DNA from: Scytonematopsis contorta HA4267-MV1 | Lineage (GTDB): Bacteria; Cyanobacteriota; Cyanobacteriia; Cyanobacteriales; Nostocaceae | Direction of reading: 5' to 3' | Length of the DNA stretch: 64,000 bases | Assembly: GCA_019359035.1 (NCBI GenBank) | Contig: JAHHIC010000093.1 | Location: forward strand, 124,001-188,000 | In this document: positions 17,125 to 26,570 of the stretch, piece by piece | Numbering within the stretch: the first letter of the stretch is position 1 | Layout of the letters: each line of letters opens with the position of its first letter | Translations under genes and position numbers: made by a program | Notes under the pieces: generated by a model | Databases searched by the model: none | Told to the model about the DNA's origin: nothing | What the model saw: the letters and a program-made list of their open reading frames with translations, nothing else

Positions 17125-19167
17125 ATGAATATTTTGTTTTTTGCTTCTCACTGGTTTGTCGAAAAGATTGTTAATAGTTCATTGAATAAGTTGCTGAAAT
17201 TAAGAAATAGGCATTTGTTCGTTTGTGATATATTAATTTTTACCGTTACACCTGTTTTGGCTCTGGCTTTGCGGCTAGACGGTAGTTTTTTGTTGTACTC
17301 CTTTTTGCCAGATTTGGTAATTGCAACTATACTGTTTTTAGCTGTTAAACAAGCTGTTTTTTGGAGTTTTGGATTTTATAGACGTTATTGGCGCTATGCG
17401 AGTGTGGAAGAGTTGGTATGCGTAGGCTTATTGATGGGGTCTGCGATTGTTGTCCAAACTATTTTATTTGATGTTTTTTATTACGCATTTCCCAGTTTCG
17501 TTGATGAACTTCCCCGTTCTTTACCAATGATTGACGGGTTGTTGTCGCTGATTTTTGTTGGGGCTTTGCGTTTCAGCGTTAGAGTCATGGAAAGGGTAAA
17601 GTATCGTCGTACTTCCTTTGACCCCAGCGAGCGTGTACTTATTATTGGTGCAGGAAGTGCAGGGGTTTCTCTGGTTCAGGAAATGCAGCAAAATCCCCAA
17701 TTCGGTTTTCATCCTGTCGCATTTATAGATGACAACCCAAGAAAGTTGAAAGCACGGATTCGAGGGGTTCAGGTTGTGGGTGACCGTCATAGTATCCCGG
17801 AGGTTGTCAACTCGCTGCAAATTCAAAAAGTAGTAATTGCAATGCCAGCTGTTGCGGGGCGTGTAATTCGGGAAATAGTGGATATTTGCAAGCAGACAGG
17901 AATCCAGACTAGTACTTTGCCCGGTGTACACGAAATCCTTAATGGTAAAGTGCGGGTGGATAGCATTCGAGATGTAAGAATCGAAGATTTGCTACGACGG
18001 GAACCTGTTCAGACTGATACTGAGCGAGTGTCTCAGTTTATTAAAGGGAAGAGAGTATTAATTACTGGTGCTGGAGGGTCGATTGGTAGCGAGCTTTGCC
18101 GTCAAATTTGTAGGTGTCGTCCTAGTGAGATAATGCTGGTGGGACATGGTGAGAATTCTGTGTTTACTATTCAGCATGAACTGGAACAGCTTGTCAAGAT
18201 AATGCAAGAAGAAGGCACAGCACAACGCTATACTCCACGTCTTTCTTTGTTCATTGCTGATATTCGTCATCGGGAGCGGCTAAAGCATGGGTTTGAGAAG
18301 TTTCTACCTGATGTGATTTTTCATGCTGCTGCACATAAGCATGTTCCATTAATGGAGTTAAATCCACCGGAAGCTATCACTAATAATGTGCAGGGTACTA
18401 AGAATTTGGTGGATTTGGCTGTGGAATTCAATGTGAAACACTTTGTAATGATTTCTACAGACAAGGCTGTCAATCCTACGAATGTGATGGGTGCTAGTAA
18501 GCGGGTCGCGGAAATGTTGGTGTTGCAAGCTGCGAAGGAACATGATAAGTCTTATGTAGTCGTAAGATTTGGTAATGTTTTGGGTAGTCGTGGAAGTGTT
18601 GTTCCTACCTTTAAGAAACAGATTGCTGCTGGTGGTCCGATAACGGTTACTCATCCTGATATCTGTCGTTACTTTATGACTATTCCGGAGGCTGTGCAGT
18701 TGGTTTTGCAGGCTGCTGTACTTGCTGGTGGTGGTCAGGTGTTGATGCTGAATATGGGTGAACCAGTGAAGATTGTTGATTTAGCAAAAGAGTTAATAAG
18801 GCTTTCGGGATATGAGGTGGATAAGGATATTGATATTGTTTTTTCGGGGTTGCGGCCGGGGGAGAAGTTGTTTGAGGAGTTGTTTATTGAAGGAGAGGAG
18901 TATGATAAGACTCAGCATGAAAAACTGTTTTTAGTGAAGAATGCGAGTCGGATTATTCCGGAGAATTTGAAGGTTACTGTTGAGGCATTGTGTAGTGCAG
19001 CTAAGAATAACGATGCTAATGTGATTAGGTTTTTGCTAGAGCAGGTCGTACCAGGTTATAAACCTAAGAGTTTAGAGGCTAGGGTAACAGACTCAGAATC
19101 AAAAGAGACTGCTATTTTTAATCACAATTCCAGTAAAATATCGCAAGTAAAAGCTCAAAAAGCTTAA
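17125..19167 (+). CDS. Membrane-bound nucleoside-diphosphate-sugar 4,6-dehydratase (FlaA1/CapD/WbpM family)
   Basis: A 680-residue full-length WbpM/CapD-type protein. It has an N-terminal membrane domain with about four helices (residues ~30-145), a first Rossmann domain (IIGAGSAG near residue 172) and a catalytic short-chain dehydrogenase domain with LITGAGGSIGSEL near residue 311. The motif STDKAVNPTNVMGASK (Met-x3-Lys instead of Tyr-x3-Lys) marks the large dehydratases that convert UDP-GlcNAc to its 4-keto-6-deoxy form. SD CTGGAGG supports the start. It is first in the polysaccharide locus. Its product is the natural substrate for the DegT aminotransferase at 35870, suggesting a 4-amino-4,6-dideoxy sugar. 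Confidence 0.92.
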   Translation: MNILFFASHWFVEKIVNSSLNKLLKLRNRHLFVCDILIFTVTPVLALALRLDGSFLLYSFLPDLVIATILFLAVKQAVFWSFGFYRRYWRYASVEELVCVGLLMGSAIVVQTILFDVFYYAFPSFVDELPRSLPMIDGLLSLIFVGALRFSVRVMERVKYRRTSFDPSERVLIIGAGSAGVSLVQEMQQNPQFGFHPVAFIDDNPRKLKARIRGVQVVGDRHSIPEVVNSLQIQKVVIAMPAVAGRVIREIVDICKQTGIQTSTLPGVHEILNGKVRVDSIRDVRIEDLLRREPVQTDTERVSQFIKGKRVLITGAGGSIGSELCRQICRCRPSEIMLVGHGENSVFTIQHELEQLVKIMQEEGTAQRYTPRLSLFIADIRHRERLKHGFEKFLPDVIFHAAAHKHVPLMELNPPEAITNNVQGTKNLVDLAVEFNVKHFVMISTDKAVNPTNVMGASKRVAEMLVLQAAKEHDKSYVVVRFGNVLGSRGSVVPTFKKQIAAGGPITVTHPDICRYFMTIPEAVQLVLQAAVLAGGGQVLMLNMGEPVKIVDLAKELIRLSGYEVDKDIDIVFSGLRPGEKLFEELFIEGEEYDKTQHEKLFLVKNASRIIPENLKVTVEALCSAAKNNDANVIRFLLEQVVPGYKPKSLEARVTDSESKETAIFNHNSSKISQVKAQKA

Positions 19168-19218
19168 AAATCAAGGTAAATTTTTAACCTCCTTGGTCGC
19201 AATTAGGAAGAAGTATCA

Positions 19219-20592
19219 ATGATAAATTTACCTTTGAAAGCTATAAATGAAATTTGGAAAAAGTACACCAAAGGTTCAGTAAATAGACAAATTTTTGGGG
19301 CTGCTATTGTTGTTGGGCTATTAACAGTATTTGTCAAATTGGCATCTGTTTCTAAAGAATTAGTTTTAGCTTGGAAATTTGGTACAGGTGATGAACTAGA
19401 CGCATTTTATATAGCTTTCGTTGTACCTTCTCTTATTATCAATGTCGTAGCTGGGTCTTTTCAATCCTCTCTTATACCTACCTATATTGAGGTTAGAGAG
19501 CAAGAAGGAAAAAAAGCAGCTCAAAAGTTGTTCTCAGGGGTGAGTGTTTTGGTATTGGGACTATCAGTAGTTGCAACTGTGCTGATAATTGTAACTGCTC
19601 CAATTTATCTACCCTACATAGCAGGAGGGTTTGATAAGGAGAAATTAGACCTAACCTTTTATTTACTATGTGCGATGGCCCCCTTAGTTGTAATTAATGG
19701 AATAGGAATTATTTGGGGTGCTGTGTTAAATGCTGGAGAAAGTTTTGCATTGGCCGCACTAACCCCTATCCTGATTCCAGGAATTACCATCATTATGTTG
19801 TTGGGGTTTGAATATTTGAGGACTTTTAACCTAGTTATTGGATTAATTGGTGGTGCAGTTGTAGAGATTATATTTTTAGGTGCAGCATTACAAAAGCGAG
19901 GAAATTTACTACTTCCTAAATGGCGTGGGCTTAGTCCTCATCTAAAACAGGTGATTAAGCAATATTTTCCTGCTGTTGGAGGTGCAGTGTTGATGTCTAG
20001 CACAAATTTAGTAGACCAGGGTATGGCAGCAATGCTCGCACCAGGAAGCGTTGCTGCACTCAACTACGGCAATAAAGTACCTTCATTACTTGTAACTTTC
20101 TGCACCACGGCATTAAGTACAGCAGTAATACCCTATTTTTCTAAAATGGTTGCTTACAAAGACTGGGTAGGTGTACGTCGTACTATAAAACGCTATATGT
20201 GGTTAATATTTCTAGCTACTATACCATTAGCAATTTTTTTAATCATATTTTCCGAAGCAATAGTGAGATTTCTCTTTCAAAGAGGTTCTTTTACAGTTGA
20301 TGATACCCAATTAGTTACTCAAGTTCAAATTTGTTATATTTTGCAAATACCCTTTTATCTTGGCTGTACCTTATTAGTAAGACTAGCTTCAAGCTTGAAG
20401 TCAAACCATATATTAATGTATGCAGCAGCAATTAATTTAGTAACTAATATCTGTTTAAACTACATATTTATGAAAATATTAGGATTAGCAGGTATTGCAT
20501 TATCTACTAGCTTCGTGTATCTTGTAGCTTTTGTTTTTTTGCTAATTTATATTATTTATTTTATCAAAGAAAAAGATGAAATAGGATGTTAG
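19219..20592 (+). CDS. MurJ/MviN-family (Wzx-like) flippase
   Basis: A 457-residue polytopic protein of the MOP/MurJ superfamily with about 12-14 hydrophobic helices. Family marks are SFQSSLIPTYIE in the first repeat and FLFQRGSFTVDDT. These proteins flip undecaprenyl-linked lipid II or oligosaccharide across the inner membrane. Position inside a polysaccharide locus, between the dehydratase and glycosyltransferase genes, suggests it serves as the repeat-unit flippase rather than the housekeeping peptidoglycan MurJ. It is shorter than the typical MurJ (about 510-530 residues). The gap to the preceding gene is about 50 bases. Confidence 0.88.
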   Translation: MINLPLKAINEIWKKYTKGSVNRQIFGAAIVVGLLTVFVKLASVSKELVLAWKFGTGDELDAFYIAFVVPSLIINVVAGSFQSSLIPTYIEVREQEGKKAAQKLFSGVSVLVLGLSVVATVLIIVTAPIYLPYIAGGFDKEKLDLTFYLLCAMAPLVVINGIGIIWGAVLNAGESFALAALTPILIPGITIIMLLGFEYLRTFNLVIGLIGGAVVEIIFLGAALQKRGNLLLPKWRGLSPHLKQVIKQYFPAVGGAVLMSSTNLVDQGMAAMLAPGSVAALNYGNKVPSLLVTFCTTALSTAVIPYFSKMVAYKDWVGVRRTIKRYMWLIFLATIPLAIFLIIFSEAIVRFLFQRGSFTVDDTQLVTQVQICYILQIPFYLGCTLLVRLASSLKSNHILMYAAAINLVTNICLNYIFMKILGLAGIALSTSFVYLVAFVFLLIYIIYFIKEKDEIGC

Positions 20593-20700
20593 TCAATGAT
20601 AAAATAAAAATGAGATAACTACAGATAAATACATTTGATGAATAAAATCTAAAAATAGTGATTCTAATAGCTGTGTAATTACAATAAGTATAGGAAGTTT

Positions 20701-21810
20701 ATGAAAGTGACATTCGTTGTACCCAGCCTTACAGGTGGCGGAGCAGAAAGAGCATTAGTCTTAGTTGCGAAAGCATTAGCAAATAGAGGATATCAAGTTA
20801 CAGTAATTACCCAGTCTGATAAAGAAAGTGATTTTTATGATTTATCTAATGAAGTGAAAAGATTAGCCTTGGACGTTATGACTTTTTCCAAAAATTTCTT
20901 GGATGCTGTATCTAACAATATTTATATAATAAAACAACTGAAAAAAGCGATTTGTCACAATCAGCCAGATATTGTTATTTCATTTTTACCTCAAAATAAT
21001 GTTCAAACAATACTTGCTCTTTTAAAGACAGGTATACCTGTAATTGCCACTGAACAAAATGATTATAAAAAAAGTTTTTATGGAATATCATGGTCTATCT
21101 TGCAACGTTTAACTTACCCTTTAGCTGATAAACTAGTTAGTGTTAGCTCAGGAGTTGATAGCGGTTTTAATTGGTTACCAGATAATAAAAGAACAGTTAT
21201 ATATAATCCTGCATTTAAGATTGAGGCAGAAGAAGTAGCAATTGACTTTCCAGGATATAACCCAGAAAAGCAATTAATTATGAGTATGGGTAGATTAGAT
21301 AATCAAAAGGGGTTCGATATCCTTTTGTCGTCATTTGCTCAAATTCAGAACGAGCATCCAAATTGGCAATTAATGATATTAGGAGAAGGAGGAGAGCGAA
21401 CTAAGTTAGAAAGACAGAGGGAAGAACTAGGTTTATCTGGTCGAGTCTTTTTACCTGGAGCGATTCGTAATCCTTTTCCCGTGCTCAAGAAAGCCGATTT
21501 ATTTGTAATGTCTTCTCGATATGAAGGTTTTCCGATGGCTCATTGTGAAGCAATGGCTTGTGGTTTACCTATTATTGCTACAGATTGTCCCAGTGGTCCG
21601 AGAGAAATTATCCGTGAAGGTGTAGATGGAATTTTAGTACCAAGCGAAGATGTATCAGCATTAGCTAAGGCTATGGACTATTTAATTAATGACGAAAAAC
21701 AAAGGAAAAAATTTGCGTCAAACGCACCAGAAGTAGTAGATAGATTTGGTTTAGAAAAAGTAGTTGATAGTTGGGAAATTTTATTTAAAGAAGTTACAAA
21801 ATATAATTAA
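20701..21810 (+). CDS. Glycosyltransferase, GT4 family (1)
   Basis: 369 residues with the GT-B fold. The N-terminal domain begins VTFVVPSLTGGGAERALVLVAKAL, typical of GT4 enzymes. The C-terminal domain carries SMGRLDNQKGFDIL, LGEGGERTKLE and the donor-binding signature SRYEGFPMAHCEAMACGLPIIATDCPSGPREI, with its paired glutamates. It resembles AmsD/EpsF-type galactosyl- or N-acetylhexosaminyltransferases, but the sugar is not deducible. It acts at the cytoplasmic face of the inner membrane on undecaprenyl-linked glycan. The gene follows the flippase by 108 bases and precedes a GT2 gene. Confidence 0.92.
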   Translation: MKVTFVVPSLTGGGAERALVLVAKALANRGYQVTVITQSDKESDFYDLSNEVKRLALDVMTFSKNFLDAVSNNIYIIKQLKKAICHNQPDIVISFLPQNNVQTILALLKTGIPVIATEQNDYKKSFYGISWSILQRLTYPLADKLVSVSSGVDSGFNWLPDNKRTVIYNPAFKIEAEEVAIDFPGYNPEKQLIMSMGRLDNQKGFDILLSSFAQIQNEHPNWQLMILGEGGERTKLERQREELGLSGRVFLPGAIRNPFPVLKKADLFVMSSRYEGFPMAHCEAMACGLPIIATDCPSGPREIIREGVDGILVPSEDVSALAKAMDYLINDEKQRKKFASNAPEVVDRFGLEKVVDSWEILFKEVTKYN

Positions 21811-21831
21811 AAATTATAGAGGTCTAGTTGT

Positions 21832-22803
21832 ATGACTACAATATACTCAAGCAATCAAAGTTTTGAATACAAATTTACAGTTTTTACAGCTACTTATAAT
21901 CGAGCTCATACACTTCATCGTGTCTATAACAGTTTAATGACACAAACTTTTCGTGATTTTGAATGGTTAATTGTGGATGATGGTTCAACAGATAATACTT
22001 TTGATATTGTACAAAATTGGAAAGAAGAAGCTCCGTTCCCTATTCGTTATTTTTTCCAGAAAAATTCTGGGAAACATATAGCTTTTAATAGAGGAGTAAA
22101 AGAAGCAAAGGGAGAGCTTTTTTTGAATCTTGATTCCGATGATGCTTGTTTAGCAAATGCTTTAGAAAGATTTAAATATTATTGGAATACGATACCAGCA
22201 AATGTAAAAAATCAGTTTTCTGGTGCAACTTGTTTATGTCAAGATGAAAATGGAGAAATTTTTGGTGATTATTTTCCTTCGGATGTGACAGATTGTAATT
22301 TATTAGAACTTCGTTATAAATTTCATGTTCAGGGAGAAAAGTGGGGTTTTCACCGTACAGATATTCTCCAACAATTCCCTTTTCCTGAAATACCTAATCA
22401 AAAATTTTGTCCAGAAAATTTAGTTTGGTCTAAAATTGCCAAAGTTTATAAAACACGATTTATAAATGAAGCACTGCGAGTTTATCACAAAGGTTTAGAC
22501 CAATTAAGTAAAACAGCTCCTTTAAAGCAACATGCTCCAGCATATGTTTTATGGTACAAGAGCATTTTGAATACAGAAATAGATTACCTACAATACTCAC
22601 CGATAAACTTTTTACGCTCAGCCGCTAACTATAGCAGATTTTCTTTCCACATAGGAAATTCATTATTAACACAAATAAAAGAATTAAAAGTAACGACTTC
22701 TAAACTATTATGGTCAATCACACTTTCTTTAGGATATTTACTTTATGTTCGTGATGAATTCAAGCAATTCAAATATACTGCATTCAAGAAAGGTAGTCTA
22801 TAA
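21832..22803 (+). CDS. Glycosyltransferase, GT2 family
   Basis: 323 residues with the inverting GT-A fold. The start of the domain (FTVFTATYNRAHTLHRVYNSLMTQT), the nucleotide-binding VDDGSTDNT and the metal-binding acidic motif NLDSDDAC (about residues 97-104) are clear. The second half (GFHRTDILQQFPFPE, ENLVWSKIAKVYKTRF) resembles the glycosyltransferases of capsule clusters that add a single hexose. No membrane segments are obvious. It lies 21 bases after the GT4 gene, so translation is probably coupled in one transcript. Confidence 0.92.
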   Translation: MTTIYSSNQSFEYKFTVFTATYNRAHTLHRVYNSLMTQTFRDFEWLIVDDGSTDNTFDIVQNWKEEAPFPIRYFFQKNSGKHIAFNRGVKEAKGELFLNLDSDDACLANALERFKYYWNTIPANVKNQFSGATCLCQDENGEIFGDYFPSDVTDCNLLELRYKFHVQGEKWGFHRTDILQQFPFPEIPNQKFCPENLVWSKIAKVYKTRFINEALRVYHKGLDQLSKTAPLKQHAPAYVLWYKSILNTEIDYLQYSPINFLRSAANYSRFSFHIGNSLLTQIKELKVTTSKLLWSITLSLGYLLYVRDEFKQFKYTAFKKGSL

Positions 22804-22833
22804 ATATTTATCACAAGTATTTGAGTTAATAGC

Positions 22834-24078
22834 ATGAAAAAAGATTTTCTAATTTATTACCAGTGTTTTTTAGCCGTAGTATCTGTTGCTATTTTCTACA
22901 CATCAATGGATAACTATTTGTTTGATTCTGGTATTACACCTCCACCTTACGTATTAAATCTATGTCTGGCTATAGCTTCTGCACCTTTATGGCCTTCTTT
23001 TTTTGCTAACAATATTAAATATATACCTAGTAGTGTTTTTAAATGGTGTGCGTTATATTTATTCACATCAGTAATTTATTTTTTACTTTCTTATAAAAAT
23101 TCTTTAATAGAACAAGAGAATGATAATAGATTATTTTGTTTGATTTTTTTTGTGACTATGCTCATAATTTTTTCAGGAGATAAAATTGTTTATAAAATTA
23201 CTATATGGGCACTATTAGTAGCAACTGCCTGGAATATCTGGAGCTATGCTTTAGAAACTTTACATCCAGAAATATGGATAACAGATACTACAGTAAATCC
23301 TACAGGACGTGCTGCTGGATTATATTTAGACCCAGGGAAAGCTGCATCAGTCTTACTTTATGCAATGATTTTTTGCATTAATGTATTGCCCAAAAAACAT
23401 CGATTATCTTTTGTACTGGTTATTTTTTTGGGTATGATGCCAACATTTTCTCGAGGAGGTACTGTATGCATCATAGGCTTAGTTTCTCTGTTTTTCTTAA
23501 AAGGGGTAATTCCTCGTAGTCAATTCATTTATTGTCTATTAGGAGCTTTATTTTTATACATTATTTGGGGTGGGTTGCAAGATTTTCTTATATCTGAAGC
23601 AGTTAATTTAGGGGTATTAAATAGTGATATGGAAAATAGAATCATAACCTTCACAAACCCAACATCTCGTCATGCTTCAGATGATACATCACGTGTAGAT
23701 ATAATTAACTATGCTTGGGGAAGAATTTTGGAGCAACCATTATTCGGTCATGGACTTGGTTATGACCAAATATGGGACGGATTAATACGTCCTCATAATA
23801 TGTATCTCACATTTATGTTGCAGCATGGTTTATTGGGTTCTTTGATTATACCTGGGTTAGTTTTTTGTGTTACAAAAGATGCTCAAAATGAAGCTAAGAA
23901 TACTGCTTTATTTTTTAGTTTTATGATGTTGGTATGGTCAATTTTTACTCATACATTACTGGATGAGCGTCATGCTATCATGATGTTTGCTTTTATGGCT
24001 ACTCTTTCTAAAAGAAGTTATTTAGATTCTGTTCGTCAAAAAAATAAAAATAATAAAAATCAATTTTATTACGCATAA
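22834..24078 (+). CDS. O-antigen ligase/polymerase-like (Wzy) membrane protein
   Basis: 414 residues with about ten hydrophobic helices and a periplasmic loop carrying FGHGLGYDQIW..RPHNMYLTFMLQHGLLGS. The HN.YL...(Q/E).G..G pattern is typical of the O-antigen polymerase/ligase (Wzy_C) family. GRAAGLYLDPGKAASVLLYAM and FSRGGTVCI match other family landmarks. In a Wzx/Wzy pathway it would polymerise repeat units on the periplasmic side. Wzy proteins diverge widely, so assignment rests on topology, the loop motif and position. It begins 30 bases after the GT2 gene. Confidence 0.85.
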   Translation: MKKDFLIYYQCFLAVVSVAIFYTSMDNYLFDSGITPPPYVLNLCLAIASAPLWPSFFANNIKYIPSSVFKWCALYLFTSVIYFLLSYKNSLIEQENDNRLFCLIFFVTMLIIFSGDKIVYKITIWALLVATAWNIWSYALETLHPEIWITDTTVNPTGRAAGLYLDPGKAASVLLYAMIFCINVLPKKHRLSFVLVIFLGMMPTFSRGGTVCIIGLVSLFFLKGVIPRSQFIYCLLGALFLYIIWGGLQDFLISEAVNLGVLNSDMENRIITFTNPTSRHASDDTSRVDIINYAWGRILEQPLFGHGLGYDQIWDGLIRPHNMYLTFMLQHGLLGSLIIPGLVFCVTKDAQNEAKNTALFFSFMMLVWSIFTHTLLDERHAIMMFAFMATLSKRSYLDSVRQKNKNNKNQFYYA

Positions 24079-24128
24079 GTTAAAACTCACTCAAGTAGTT
24101 AATATAATCTGAAAAAGGAAAAAAATAT

Positions 24129-25322
24129 ATGTCCAATCAAATCAAAAATAAAAATAAAGTAGTATTCCTGATTCGCGATTTAGATTTTGGTGGTGCTCAA
24201 AGACAATTGGTGACTTTGGTAAAAGATTTTGATAAACAAAAGTTTGATGTCACTGTTTTGTATTTTTATTCTAGTAGTCCATTAGCAAAAGATTTAAAAG
24301 ACAGCGGTATATCAGCTATTTGCTTAGAAAAACAAGGACGTTGGGATTTTATTAGATTTTTTTCGCGTTTAATTAGATGCTTGAAAGATATAAAACCAGA
24401 TGTACTCCATACTTATATGGGAGAATCAAACGTAATGGCTGTATTATTAAAGCCTTTTTTCCCATCAACTAAACTAATTTGGGGAATACGTGTTTCTCAA
24501 ACTCCTACGGATGCTTTTGATTGGCTAGGTAATGTGCTTTGCAAATTAGAGTGTCACCTATCCCACTTAGTTGACTTAATAATTGTCAATTCTTATGCAG
24601 GTAGGCAAGATTACGTAAATTATGGCTTTCCGGCTCAAAAAACGGTCGTAATTTCCAACGGTATTGACACAGAACGATTTCAACTTAACAAGGAAATTGG
24701 AGCTAAACTTAGAACAGAATGGAGAATATCAGAACAGCAGATTTTGATTGGTTTAGTAGGACGTTTATATCCTCAAAAAGACCACTCAAACTTCCTTAAA
24801 GCTGCTGCGCTCTTATGCAAAGATTACAATAATGTTCGTTTTGTTTGTGTTGGGACTGGACCAGACCAAGAATACAATAAAAAGCTTTATCAGCAAACCG
24901 AAGAACTTGGTCTTACAGATAAACTTATATGGACAGGTGTGCGTGGAGACATGCAAGCTGTACATAATGCTCTCGATATTGCTGTTTCGTCCTCTGCTTT
25001 TGGGGAAGGTTTTGGCAATGTAATTGGGGAGGCAATGGCTTGCGGTGTACCATGTGTGGTTACCGATGTAGGCGATTCTGCTTTGATTGTTGGGGACTGC
25101 GGAATAGTTGTGCCACCCAACGACCCGGAGGCTTTAGCATCTGGATGTGGTCATTTAGTTAATTTACTAAAACAAGATAAAAAAGTTATGCAAGAAAAGG
25201 TAAGACGCAAAATTGTTGAATGTTTCAGCGTTCATAAACTAGTAGAAACTACACAATCATATTGTTCAAATACATCAGATATTGAATTGAAAAAACCTTC
25301 TTTAAAAATCAATTTTAATTGA
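24129..25322 (+). CDS. Glycosyltransferase, GT4 family (2)
   Basis: 397 residues. The N-domain starts VVFLIRDLDFGGAQRQLVTLVKDF. The C-domain shows GLVGRLYPQKDHSNFLKAA and the signature SSAFGEGFGNVIGEAMACGVPCVVTDVGDSA, with the two conserved glutamates. The Lys in the PQKDH loop is the usual phosphate contact. It is followed 39 bases later by a paralogous GT4 gene (25362), with which it shares the PxxDHxNFLxAAA and SSSAxGE patterns, suggesting a local gene duplication. Donor and acceptor sugars are unknown. Confidence 0.92.
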   Translation: MSNQIKNKNKVVFLIRDLDFGGAQRQLVTLVKDFDKQKFDVTVLYFYSSSPLAKDLKDSGISAICLEKQGRWDFIRFFSRLIRCLKDIKPDVLHTYMGESNVMAVLLKPFFPSTKLIWGIRVSQTPTDAFDWLGNVLCKLECHLSHLVDLIIVNSYAGRQDYVNYGFPAQKTVVISNGIDTERFQLNKEIGAKLRTEWRISEQQILIGLVGRLYPQKDHSNFLKAAALLCKDYNNVRFVCVGTGPDQEYNKKLYQQTEELGLTDKLIWTGVRGDMQAVHNALDIAVSSSAFGEGFGNVIGEAMACGVPCVVTDVGDSALIVGDCGIVVPPNDPEALASGCGHLVNLLKQDKKVMQEKVRRKIVECFSVHKLVETTQSYCSNTSDIELKKPSLKINFN

Positions 25323-25361
25323 TTAACTTTTAACTACAAAATTTGTAATGGAGATATAGTC

Positions 25362-26522
25362 ATGAGCAAAAAATTTACTAAAAAGCTTACTACTGCTCAC
25401 ATTATCACAGGTCTCTACACAGGTGGAGCTGAAATAATGCTTTATAACCTTTTATCTAGGACTAATAAAGAGCGTTTTAGCCCATTGGTTATTTCTCTCA
25501 TGAACCGTGGTACATTGAGCGAGCGTATTGAATCATTAGGTATTCCAGTTTATACTATTGATATAAAACCAGGAGAAGTACCTAATCCTAAATCAGTTTG
25601 GCGATTGCTTAGAACTATAGGTAAACTTAAGCCGGATTTATTACAAGGTTGGATGTATCACGGCAATACAGCTGCGTGGCTTTCTAATTTTTTATCCTCA
25701 CAAAAAGTTCCTATTGTCTGGGATGTTCAGCATTCTATTGCTGGACTTGTTCATGAAAAGAAAATGACCCAAAACTTGATTAAATTTGGTGCGAAAATTT
25801 CCCAGTCCATTAACCAAGTTGTTTTTGCTTCTGCAAATAGTAAAGCTCAACATGAAGCATTAGGGTATTCTACTAGAAACACTTGTATAATTCCTAATGG
25901 ATTTGACACTAATAACTTTCAGCCTTCACCGGAGGCAAAATTAAAATTTAGAGCAGAGCTAGTTCTACCTTCAGATGCGTTTTTAATTGGGCTTATCTGT
26001 CGCTTTCATCCGATGAAAGACCACAAAAACTTTCTGCAAGCGGCTGCTATCTTACAAAAAAATTATCCAAATGTTCATTTTGTTTTAGTTGGGAGAGATG
26101 TTGACAAAAACAATAAAGAACTAGCAGATTGGATTCGAGAGCTAAACCTGTTTAATATTCATTTATTAGGGGAGCGCAAGGATATACCTGTTATAACTGC
26201 TGCTTTAGATATTGCTTCTTCTTCTTCTGCTTACGGAGAAGCTTTTCCAATGATTGCAGGTGAAGCAATGTCCTGTTGTGTGCCTTGTGTTGTGACAGAT
26301 GTCGGCGATTCTGGCTGGGCTGTTGCGGATACAGGAAGAGTTGTGCCTCCACGCAATCCACAAGAGTTAGCCAAAGCTTGGGAAGAATTAATTGTTATGG
26401 GGTCTGAAGCTAGAAATGCTTTAGGCTTAGCTGCACGAGCTAGAGTGCTTGAATATTTTGCTTTAGATTCTGTTGTATCAAAATTTGAGAATTTGTATGA
26501 AGAACTGCTGGCTCATAAATAA
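25362..26522 (+). CDS. Glycosyltransferase, GT4 family (3)
   Basis: 386 residues. The N-terminal TAHIITGLYTGGAEIMLYNLL and C-terminal RFHPMKDHKNFLQAA and SSSAYGEAFPMIAGEAMSCCVPCVVTDVGDSG identify a retaining GT4 enzyme. It is very similar in layout to the preceding gene product (24129-25322) and is probably its duplicate with a changed specificity. The second signature glutamate is present (AGEAMSC). SD-like GGAGAT precedes the ATG. Confidence 0.92.
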   Translation: MSKKFTKKLTTAHIITGLYTGGAEIMLYNLLSRTNKERFSPLVISLMNRGTLSERIESLGIPVYTIDIKPGEVPNPKSVWRLLRTIGKLKPDLLQGWMYHGNTAAWLSNFLSSQKVPIVWDVQHSIAGLVHEKKMTQNLIKFGAKISQSINQVVFASANSKAQHEALGYSTRNTCIIPNGFDTNNFQPSPEAKLKFRAELVLPSDAFLIGLICRFHPMKDHKNFLQAAAILQKNYPNVHFVLVGRDVDKNNKELADWIRELNLFNIHLLGERKDIPVITAALDIASSSSAYGEAFPMIAGEAMSCCVPCVVTDVGDSGWAVADTGRVVPPRNPQELAKAWEELIVMGSEARNALGLAARARVLEYFALDSVVSKFENLYEELLAHK

Positions 26523-26570
26523 AATGTTTCTCTCTCCCTCGAACCTTAAAAACATCAAAGCTAGGTAGTT